This document shows positions 1-4,563 of a DNA stretch of 6,499 nucleotides, one piece after another. The translations under genes were made by a program, and so were the position numbers. This stretch comes from Pseudomonadota bacterium. GTDB lineage: Bacteria > Pseudomonadota > Gammaproteobacteria > Enterobacterales > Enterobacteriaceae. Under the pieces are notes generated by a model that was not told the DNA's origin, did no database searches, and saw nothing but the letters and a program-made list of their open reading frames with translations. The stretch spans positions 1 to 6,499 of the forward strand of contig JAEYFY010000061.1 of assembly GCA_023454395.1 (NCBI GenBank). Direction: 5' to 3'. The stretch's first letter is position 1. The number at the start of each line of letters is the position of its first letter.

Positions 1-173
1 TGCTGGCTTACGAGAGACAGATACCCGTGTTAATATCAAATCATGAGACTGCGTTAACAAAAGAGTGGTATGTAAACGCAAAAGAGCTACACAGTGTGAA
101 AGTCAGAAGAACAATCAGTAGCAACACACTTGGTCGTAGCAAAGTGAACGAATTACTTGCCTTATATAAATAA
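1..173 (+). CDS. dam: DNA adenine methyltransferase Dam, C-terminal fragment
   Basis: This is the 3' end of an open frame that enters from the left edge (first complete codon at 3, stop TAA at 171-173) and encodes 56 residues. The translation contains VLISNHET, then KEWY, a run like [12 protein letters not shown], and the ending ELLALYK. This matches the C-terminus of E. coli Dam ([26 protein letters not shown]). Dam methylates adenine N6 in GATC sites and acts in mismatch repair, replication timing and gene regulation. The catalytic DPPY motif and the S-adenosylmethionine-binding region lie outside the window. As I recall it, E. coli Dam continues for about 10 residues after LALYK, whereas this protein stops there. 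The next gene is rpe, 44 nt downstream, as in the enterobacterial dam superoperon. Identification is firm although only about a fifth of the protein is visible. Confidence 0.93.
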   Translation, partial: LAYERQIPVLISNHETALTKEWYVNAKELHSVKVRRTISSNTLGRSKVNELLALYK

Positions 174-180
174 TCGTTAA

Positions 181-201
181 CACCTCCCGACAATGGGAGT
201 G
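181..201 (+). other. Small hairpin in the dam-rpe intergenic leader
   Basis: CTCCC at 184-188 and GGGAG at 195-199 form a 5-bp GC-rich stem with a GACAAT loop. Beyond a bulged C183, A182-T200 and C181-G201 can extend it. It lies 6-8 nt upstream of the rpe Shine-Dalgarno sequence (GGAGA, 208-212). No T run follows, so it is not a terminator. The left arm also contains CACCTCC, identical to the 16S rRNA anti-Shine-Dalgarno core, and could pair instead with the rpe ribosome binding site. The pairing is seen directly; any role in mRNA processing or translation is inferred. Confidence 0.4.
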
Positions 202-217
202 TTGTCTGGAGAATGCG

Positions 218-892
218 ATGAAAGATTTTCTGATTGCCCCTTCTATTTTATCCGCTGATTTTGCTCGCCTTGGTGAAGATACTGAAAAAGTACTCGCAGC
301 TGGCGCAGATGTTGTCCACTTTGATGTGATGGATAACCACTATGTCCCTAATCTGACATTTGGTGCGCCAATTTGTAAGGCGCTGCGCAACTACGGTATT
401 ACAGCACCCATTGATGTTCACCTAATGGTTAAACCCGTTGACCGTATCATTCCTGATTTTGCAAATGCGGGCGCAACTTATATCTCATTTCACGCTGAAG
501 CCAGTGACCACGTTGACCGTACAATTCAACTAATAAAAGATTGTGGTTGTAAAGCAGGCTTAGTGCTTAACCCAGCAACCCCATTAAATTATCTCGATTA
601 TGTAATGGATAAATTGGATCTTATTCTGCTGATGTCTGTTAATCCAGGCTTTGGCGGTCAATCATTTATTCCTAATACCCTCGATAAATTACGCCAAGTT
701 CGTAAAATGATCGATGATGGTGGTTATGACATTCGTTTAGAAATTGATGGTGGTGTTAAAGTCGATAATATCGCTGAAATTGCCCAAGCAGGTGCAGATA
801 TGTTCGTTGCTGGCTCAGCTATTTTCAATCAACCAGATTATAAGCATGTTATTGACAATATGCGCCGTGAATTAGAAAAGGTATCGAAATGA
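218..892 (+). CDS. rpe: Ribulose-phosphate 3-epimerase
   Basis: This cytosolic TIM-barrel enzyme interconverts D-ribulose 5-phosphate and D-xylulose 5-phosphate in the pentose phosphate pathway. The protein has 224 residues against about 225 in E. coli and is nearly collinear with it. It starts [20 protein letters not shown]. Visible family features are the metal and catalytic residues H34 and D36 (HFDVMD), H68 (DVHLMV), the phosphate-binding loop NPGFGGQSF at about 142-150, and the second catalytic aspartate D177 (EIDGGV). The start at 218 is preceded by GGAGA at 208-212 with a 5-nt spacer; an ATG at 213 is in another frame. The gene follows dam by 44 nt and its stop overlaps the gph start in ATGA, so translational coupling within one operon is likely. 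No promoter is apparent in the 44-nt gap, so it probably depends on read-through from upstream. Confidence 0.97.
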   Translation: MKDFLIAPSILSADFARLGEDTEKVLAAGADVVHFDVMDNHYVPNLTFGAPICKALRNYGITAPIDVHLMVKPVDRIIPDFANAGATYISFHAEASDHVDRTIQLIKDCGCKAGLVLNPATPLNYLDYVMDKLDLILLMSVNPGFGGQSFIPNTLDKLRQVRKMIDDGGYDIRLEIDGGVKVDNIAEIAQAGADMFVAGSAIFNQPDYKHVIDNMRRELEKVSK

Positions 893-1578
893 CAGACAAA
901 AAACTCAAAGGCATTCGTGCTATCGCCTTTGATCTTGATGGCACACTCACAGACAGCGCTGTTGGACTAACAGAAGCAACAGATTACGCATTAACATCAA
1001 AAGGTTTTGCACCTGCTGGTAAACATAATGTGACTATTTGGGTGGGTAATGGCGTTGATATGCTACTTACGCGCGCTTTGCATAACGCTGGCGTAGAAGA
1101 TGTCACAGAAACCTTATTAAAAGAGATGCGTGACCTTTTTGATGAACATTATGCAACTTCGGTCAAAACAGGCAGCGATTTATTCCCACATGTCAAAGAA
1201 ACACTTGAAGTATTAGCTTCACATAACATTCCATTAGGTATCGTCACCAATAAACCTTCTCCCTTTATTGCACCACTATTACAGCAACTAGGAATTGATA
1301 AGTATTTTTCCTTAGTGCTTGGCGGAGATGATGTCAAAGAAAAAAAACCACATCCAGCACCATTATATTTAACAATGGGTACATTTGGTGTTAAAAAGGA
1401 AGAACTCCTTTTTGTTGGGGATTCTCGCAACGATATTATTGCAGCACAAGAGGCTCAATGCCCTTGCGTAGGTTTAACCTATGGCTATAACTATGGCGTT
1501 CCTATCGCAGACAGCAAACCTGATTATACACTCGATAATTTTGCTGACTTGCTATCAATCCTCGACATCACGCAATGA
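889..1578 (+). CDS. gph: Phosphoglycolate phosphatase (HAD superfamily)
   Basis: Gph dephosphorylates 2-phosphoglycolate, which arises when the 3'-phosphoglycolate ends of oxidatively broken DNA are repaired. All four HAD motifs are visible: motif I DLDGTLTD with nucleophile D15 and acid/base D17, motif II with T120 in VTNKP, motif III with K153 in KKPHP, and motif IV GDSRND with D178 and D182. The C-terminal GLTYGYNYG typical of Gph is present. The protein has 229 residues, whereas E. coli Gph has 252. Most of the difference is a missing stretch of roughly 20 residues in the helical cap after [14 protein letters not shown] (near residue 65), and the C-terminal tail is also short. The start ATG overlaps the rpe stop (ATGA), the usual arrangement in this operon. 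Identification is firm from motifs and context. Confidence 0.95.
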   Translation: MTDKKLKGIRAIAFDLDGTLTDSAVGLTEATDYALTSKGFAPAGKHNVTIWVGNGVDMLLTRALHNAGVEDVTETLLKEMRDLFDEHYATSVKTGSDLFPHVKETLEVLASHNIPLGIVTNKPSPFIAPLLQQLGIDKYFSLVLGGDDVKEKKPHPAPLYLTMGTFGVKKEELLFVGDSRNDIIAAQEAQCPCVGLTYGYNYGVPIADSKPDYTLDNFADLLSILDITQ

Positions 1579-1598
1579 CAACTGTGGAACAGAATTAA
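1575..1598 (+). other. Seven-codon mini-ORF bridging gph and trpS
   Basis: ATG at 1575 overlaps the gph stop (ATGA) and opens a frame encoding MTTVEQN, stopping at TAA 1596-1598, one nucleotide before the trpS ATG at 1600. Its first codons resemble those of trpS itself (MTTSVEK), as if the start region had been duplicated. In E. coli, as I recall it, trpS begins at exactly this kind of overlapping ATGA. It could be a relic of the ancestral trpS start, a coupling minicistron, or chance. It may not be translated. Confidence 0.25.
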
Positions 1599-1599
1599 G

Positions 1600-2628
1600 A
1601 TGACGACTTCAGTAGAAAAAACGGCACAAAAGCCAATTGTATTCAGTGGTGCACAGCCTTCTGGTGAACTCACTATTGGTAACTACATGGGTGCATTACG
1701 TCAATGGGTACAAATGCAAGATGACTATGATTGCATTTACTGTATCGTTGACCAACACGCCATTACAGTTCGTCAAGATCCAAAAGAGCTTAGAAAAAGA
1801 ACCTTAGATACGTTGGCTCTTTATCTTGCTTGTGGTATTGATCCAGAAAAAAGCACTATTTTTGTTCAGTCACATGTTCCACAACATGCGCAATTAAGCT
1901 GGGCACTTAACTGCTATACCTATTTTGGTGAATTGAGCCGAATGACTCAATTTAAAGATAAATCAGCACGCCACGCCGAAAATATCAATGCAGGGCTATT
2001 CGACTATCCTGTATTAATGGCGGCAGATATTCTTATCTATCAAACAAACCAAGTCCCTGTTGGTATCGACCAAAAACAACATCTTGAATTAAGCCGTGAT
2101 ATTGCTCAGCGCTTTAATGCTATTTATGGCGATATATTCACCGTACCAGATCCTTTTATTCCAAAAGGCGGCGCTCGTGTGATGGCATTACAAGATCCGA
2201 CTAAAAAAATGTCTAAATCTGATGATAACCGTAATAACGTTATCGCATTGCTTGAAGATCCAAAAGCTGCAGCGAAAAAGATCAAACGTGCAATGACAGA
2301 CTCAGAAGAACCACCTCGTGTTATTTACGATCTTGAAAACAAAGCCGGTGTATCTAACTTACTGGATATTTTAGCGGGTGTAACAGGTAAAACAATTCCT
2401 GAACTAGAAGCTGAATTTGAAGGCAAAATGTACGGTCATTTAAAAGGTGCTGTCGCTGATGCGGTATCTGAAATGCTAACCAACATTCAAGAACGTTTCC
2501 ACGCCTTCCGCGATAATGAAGCACTATTGAATAAAATTATGAAAGAAGGTGCAGATAAAGCCAAAATTCGCGCTCAAGCAACCTTAGACAAGGTTTATGA
2601 CGCAATCGGATTTATTGCACATCCGTAA
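1600..2628 (+). CDS. trpS: Tryptophanyl-tRNA synthetase
   Basis: TrpS is a class I aminoacyl-tRNA synthetase that activates tryptophan with ATP and charges tRNA-Trp in the cytosol. The Rossmann-fold signature is present as the HIGH-type motif TIGN (25-28) within [20 protein letters not shown], and the KMSKS loop is exact at 203-207, followed by SDDNRNN. The sequence is collinear with E. coli TrpS to the C-terminal IGFIAHP. The length is 342 residues against 334 in E. coli; the extra residues are a short N-terminal extension ([10 protein letters not shown]) before the conserved KPIVFSG. The start at 1600 has only a weak upstream GGA at 1586-1588, so translation may depend on coupling with gph or the mini-ORF. 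No in-frame start lies closer to KPIVF. It is the last gene of the dam-rpe-gph-trpS block and is followed 16 nt later by a strong terminator. Confidence 0.97.
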   Translation: MTTSVEKTAQKPIVFSGAQPSGELTIGNYMGALRQWVQMQDDYDCIYCIVDQHAITVRQDPKELRKRTLDTLALYLACGIDPEKSTIFVQSHVPQHAQLSWALNCYTYFGELSRMTQFKDKSARHAENINAGLFDYPVLMAADILIYQTNQVPVGIDQKQHLELSRDIAQRFNAIYGDIFTVPDPFIPKGGARVMALQDPTKKMSKSDDNRNNVIALLEDPKAAAKKIKRAMTDSEEPPRVIYDLENKAGVSNLLDILAGVTGKTIPELEAEFEGKMYGHLKGAVADAVSEMLTNIQERFHAFRDNEALLNKIMKEGADKAKIRAQATLDKVYDAIGFIAHP

Positions 2629-2644
2629 TTTTTCGTTAATGCAT

Positions 2645-2705
2645 AAAAAAACACCTCGCCTATTTTTGAACTGACCCCAGTTCATTTTTAGGGAGGTGTT
2701 TTTTT
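2645..2705. terminator. Composite bidirectional intrinsic terminator after trpS
   Basis: Seven A plus CACCTC (2645-2657) pair perfectly with GAGGTG plus seven T (2693-2705), a 13-bp outer stem. After a bulged G2658, CCTA (2659-2662) pairs with TAGG (2689-2692). A symmetric TTTT/TTTT internal loop follows, then a second stem TGAACTG (2667-2673) with CAGTTCA (2678-2684), closed by an ACCC tetraloop. The flanking A and T tracts give a U run on either strand. It lies between convergent trpS and yiiM, so it plausibly ends both transcripts. The pairing was read directly from the sequence. Confidence 0.9.
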
Positions 2706-2717
2706 AGTAAAGAAGTT

Positions 2718-2743
2718 AAATTAGCCCACAAGCTAATTTTTAT
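2718..2743. terminator. Weak terminator-like hairpin between trpS and yiiM
   Basis: AAATTAGC (2718-2725) and GCTAATTT (2732-2739) form an 8-bp stem with a six-base loop CCACAA. On the + strand it is followed by T, TATT; on the - strand the following sequence is less U-rich (AACTTCTTT). It may back up the stronger upstream terminator or contribute to the 3' end of yiiM mRNA. The stem is mostly AT, so it is only a modest terminator candidate. Confidence 0.4.
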
Positions 2744-2776
2744 TGATAATACTGTTAATTATCAATTAGATAATTA
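2742..2776. repeat. Overlapping AT-rich inverted repeats downstream of yiiM
   Basis: ATTGATAAT (2742-2750) is inverted as ATTATCAAT (2758-2766) across a 7-nt loop. The middle part TAATTATC (2756-2763) can instead pair with GATAATTA (2769-2776) across a 5-nt loop. The two hairpins cannot form together. The segment lies just after the yiiM stop on the - strand and has no U tract of its own. It may be an mRNA 3' structure or a protein-binding palindrome; no function is visible. Confidence 0.45.
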
Positions 2777-2777
2777 T

Positions 2778-3452
2778 TTATCTCTTAAACAGCCGTCTAT
2801 CAAAGCTCTCAATAGTTTGATTTTGCAGTCTTAACTGCATAGTCTTACTCCAACTCGCTGATAATCCTGCCGCACTTAATAAACGATGATAAAGCTCTTC
2901 ATCAAAAGGCATATGAAAAGCAATAGAAATAGCTTCTTTAACAGAGACATCACTGTTTCTTGAAACTAACACAAGAGGATGATGACTCCCTGTTTCTCCT
3001 GCACTCACAACACGATATAACCAACCACAATAACCACTATCTTGCATAATTTGCGAAAAATTACTGACTTCTGTCACTGTGTTAAGTTTGTAGCAAGGAG
3101 AGCGAGGTTGAGTAACTTGAATTAATGCAGTTCCCCATTGATAAATATCCCCAATAAAAACATTCTCTTCCGTCATGCCTGTTGTTGAGATATTTTCACC
3201 AAATGCGGGAGCATGAAAAAAATCCATCAATTGAGGGAATTGCTCAGCCCAATAAAGATAATGTTCGTTAGGATAGTGACAAAGTGCACGATCAGGACCA
3301 CCGTGAAAACTCTTTTCTGCTTGCTCATCACCTTCTAATCCCAGTGATGTCAATTTGATAGGACCATCCACCAGCCTTTTGGTGATCGCACTGGTAAATC
3401 CATTAGATGTTGTTGTGATATTACCGATAAAAATACTAGGAAAATAGCGCAT
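2778..3452 (-). CDS. yiiM: MOSC-domain 6-N-hydroxylaminopurine reductase YiiM
   Basis: The 224-residue product has the same length as E. coli YiiM and aligns throughout: LGLEGDEQAEK (37-47), HGGPDRALCHYP (50-61), HYLYWAEQFP, FGENIS, and the MOSC cysteine C120 in QPRSPCYKL. The C-terminal HMPFDEELYHRLLSAAGLS region also matches. YiiM belongs to the MOSC molybdenum-cofactor proteins that detoxify N-hydroxylated base analogues such as 6-N-hydroxylaminopurine in E. coli. C120 is the expected molybdenum ligand. The start MRYFPS is preceded by an AGGT/TGAG-rich stretch that can serve as a weak ribosome binding site. It lies 115 nt downstream of sodA on the same strand, with a terminator between them, so read-through or its own promoter would be needed. 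A poor candidate promoter (TTGTTT, 17 nt, TACTAT) overlaps the sodA terminator tail. Confidence 0.93.
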   Translation of the reverse strand: MRYFPSIFIGNITTTSNGFTSAITKRLVDGPIKLTSLGLEGDEQAEKSFHGGPDRALCHYPNEHYLYWAEQFPQLMDFFHAPAFGENISTTGMTEENVFIGDIYQWGTALIQVTQPRSPCYKLNTVTEVSNFSQIMQDSGYCGWLYRVVSAGETGSHHPLVLVSRNSDVSVKEAISIAFHMPFDEELYHRLLSAAGLSASWSKTMQLRLQNQTIESFDRRLFKR

Positions 3453-3500
3453 AGCTCACTACCTAAACAGAAAAGAATAACTCATAGTAAAGATAGTGTT

Positions 3501-3533
3501 CAAAAGAAACAATGCCGACAAATGTCGGCATTG
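3501..3533 (-). terminator. Intrinsic terminator of sodA
   Basis: CAATGCCGAC (3510-3519) and GTCGGCATTG (3524-3533) form a perfect 10-bp stem with a four-base loop. Read on the - strand, the hairpin is followed by TTTCTTTTG (3509-3501), a U-rich tail. The + strand side is not T-rich, so termination is directional. It starts 34 nt past the sodA stop and precedes yiiM, so it should at least partly separate the two transcripts. Confidence 0.88.
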
Positions 3534-3567
3534 AAAATATAAAAGAGAAAGGATGCTATCTACTCAA

Positions 3568-4191
3568 TTATGCTTTGCTCTGAAAACGTTTTTGCGCTTC
3601 GTCCCAGTTAACGACTGACCAGAACGCTTTAATATAATCAGGGCGGCGATTTTGATATTTCAAGTAGTAAGCATGTTCCCACACATCTAACCCTACAATT
3701 GGGTAACCTGATGCGCCAGCTAACTCTTCACCCATTAATGGGCTATCTTGGTTTGCAGTAGAAACTACCGCAAGTTTGCCATCGTCTTTTAATACCAGCC
3801 AAGCCCAACCTGAGCCAAAACGGCTTGCCGCCGCTTTTTCAAATAACTCTTTAAAGGCATCAACGCTACCAAAATCGCGCTCAATCGCATCTTTTAGTGA
3901 ACCTTGTAATTGAGTCCCTAGCTTCAGACCTTTCCAGAATAATGAGTGGTTAGAATGGCCACCTGCGTTATTACGTAAAAAAGTACGTTGATCGGCAGGC
4001 ACTTTATGAAGATTTTTAACTAACTCATCAATTTCTAAGCCAGCAAGCTCAGGTAATTTTTCTAATGCGGTGTTGGTATTATTCACATAAGTTTGATGAT
4101 GCTTAGTATGGTGAATTTCCATTGTACGCTCATCAAAGTGAGGCTCTAATGCATCATAAGCATAAGGCAGTGCAGGTAATGTATAGCTCAT
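3568..4191 (-). CDS. sodA: Superoxide dismutase [Mn]
   Basis: SodA converts superoxide to hydrogen peroxide and oxygen in the cytosol. From the chosen start the product is 207 residues (E. coli 206), beginning [20 protein letters not shown] and ending near FQSKA. The four metal ligands are visible: H27 (MEIHHTKHH), H82 ([10 protein letters not shown]), and D169 and H173 ([10 protein letters not shown]). Q148 in ANQDSPL and the GG at 77-78 favour manganese over iron. The open frame extends 11 codons further upstream to an ATG at 4224. I place the start at 4191 because the family begins MSYTLP and GGAG (4201-4198) stands 6 nt before it. One extra residue in the LKDDGKL loop (about 135-140) accounts for the length difference. 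The promoter and Fur box lie upstream in the sodA-acs divergent region. Confidence 0.97.
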   Translation of the reverse strand: MSYTLPALPYAYDALEPHFDERTMEIHHTKHHQTYVNNTNTALEKLPELAGLEIDELVKNLHKVPADQRTFLRNNAGGHSNHSLFWKGLKLGTQLQGSLKDAIERDFGSVDAFKELFEKAAASRFGSGWAWLVLKDDGKLAVVSTANQDSPLMGEELAGASGYPIVGLDVWEHAYYLKYQNRRPDYIKAFWSVVNWDEAQKRFQSKA

Positions 4192-4249
4192 ATTAATCTC
4201 CAGTGCTGTTTTATCTTGGATCACACCATGTGATTTATCTTTTCATTTC

Positions 4250-4277
4250 ATTATAGTGGAAAAAACGTTAATGAAAA
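4250..4277 (-). promoter_or_regulatory. sodA promoter (-35/-10)
   Basis: On the - strand a perfect TATAAT (4255-4250) is preceded, after 16 nt, by TTTTCA (4277-4272, four of six consensus positions). Transcription would start near 4243, giving a leader of about 50 nt before the sodA ATG. As I recall it, the E. coli sodA promoter has a similar ACTATAATGAA context. The weak -35 fits a promoter that is activated, or derepressed under oxidative or iron-limited conditions. Confidence 0.7.
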
Positions 4278-4285
4278 TCATTATC
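4267..4285. promoter_or_regulatory. Fur box over the sodA promoter
   Basis: The 19 bases match the Fur consensus GATAATGATAATCATTATC at 17 positions, counting by eye; the mismatches are at the second and ninth bases. The site covers the sodA -35 hexamer, so Fur-Fe(II) binding should block RNA polymerase. This agrees with known Fur repression of sodA in E. coli, where MnSOD rises when iron is scarce. It is about 280 nt from the acs start, so a direct effect on acs is less likely. Confidence 0.8.
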
Positions 4286-4367
4286 AAATCCATATTATTT
4301 TTGTGGTTTTTTTATCCAGCACGGTTAAATTAATTTTCACAGTATATTATTTTAATTTAAAAGCGTT

Positions 4368-4392
4368 CTATTAAACGATGATCCTATTAAAC
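4368..4392. repeat. 9-bp direct repeat CTATTAAAC, 16-nt period
   Basis: CTATTAAAC occurs at 4368-4376 and again at 4384-4392, separated by GATGATC. The centres are 16 nt apart, about one and a half helical turns. It sits in the middle of the sodA-acs divergent region, near position -175 to acs and about -125 to -150 from the inferred sodA transcription start. It could be a tandem operator or a chance repeat in AT-rich DNA. Confidence 0.4.
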
Positions 4393-4466
4393 AAGAAAAT
4401 AGTAGATAAATAATGCCCTACTCGCTTTAGCACTAATTGAACATTCCATGAAAAGCCTTTCCATTA

Positions 4467-4488
4467 ATTCGTGATCTTCTGCGCAAAA
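4467..4488. promoter_or_regulatory. Candidate CRP site upstream of acs
   Basis: CGTGA (4470-4474), six bases, then GCGCA (4481-4485) resembles the CRP arrangement TGTGA-N6-TCACA. The left half GTGATCT is exact, the right half is poor, and about 11 of 22 consensus positions match. It is centred at 4477.5. Known E. coli acs regulation is class III CRP activation with a site centred at -69.5. That spacing would put the start near 4547, just after the candidate -10 described separately. Position supports the call more than sequence does. Confidence 0.33.
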
Positions 4489-4514
4489 AAGAAACAATCT
4501 TTATTTACCCTCTT

Positions 4515-4543
4515 TTGTTAACGACTTTTTGACATAGTATTAA
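4515..4543 (+). promoter_or_regulatory. Candidate acs promoter hexamers
   Basis: Possible -10 boxes are TAGTAT (4535-4540) and TATTAA (4538-4543). TTGTTA (4515-4520) stands 17 nt before the second. Either would start transcription around 4547-4551, giving a very short leader that overlaps or abuts the GAGGAG ribosome binding site (4551-4556). The match is weak, as expected for an activator-dependent promoter, and a more distal start is also possible. Confidence 0.3.
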
Positions 4544-4563
4544 CAATAGTGAGGAGAACTATT

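Larger units (their letters stand above)
4192..4563. other. Divergent sodA-acs control region
   Basis: This 372-nt stretch has no convincing gene; the longest ATG-led frame I noticed on the + strand is the 8-residue one at 4448. It is very AT-rich in its centre (4321-4410). The sodA side holds the ribosome binding site, a TATAAT -10 box and a Fur box. The acs side holds GAGGAG (4551-4556, 7 nt before the start), promoter-like hexamers and a CRP-like half-site. A 9-bp direct repeat lies in the middle. GGTTAAATTAA (4323-4333) vaguely resembles ArcA-type sites, but too weakly to call. Confidence 0.8.

Noticed and set aside
1149..1430. 93-codon open frame on the - strand inside gph
   Set aside because: It lies wholly antisense to the strongly conserved gph coding sequence, and its translation has no recognisable motif.
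2667..2684. Insertion sequence remnant in the trpS terminator
   Set aside because: Not called as a mobile element: only 18 bases with partial resemblance to IS3-type ends, no transposase and no clear target duplication.
4192..4224. Upstream ATG adding 11 residues to SodA
   Set aside because: MnSOD proteins start MSYTLP, and the ATG at 4191 has GGAG at good spacing; the extra stretch is the transcribed leader.
4448..4474. Short ORF MKSLSINS in the acs upstream region
   Set aside because: Only eight codons with no ribosome binding site, and it overlaps the candidate CRP half-site.
4529..4534. Perfect TTGACA hexamer before acs as a -35 box
   Set aside because: A -10 at normal spacing would fall on the acs ribosome binding site and start codon, leaving no room for a leader; the match is probably coincidental.
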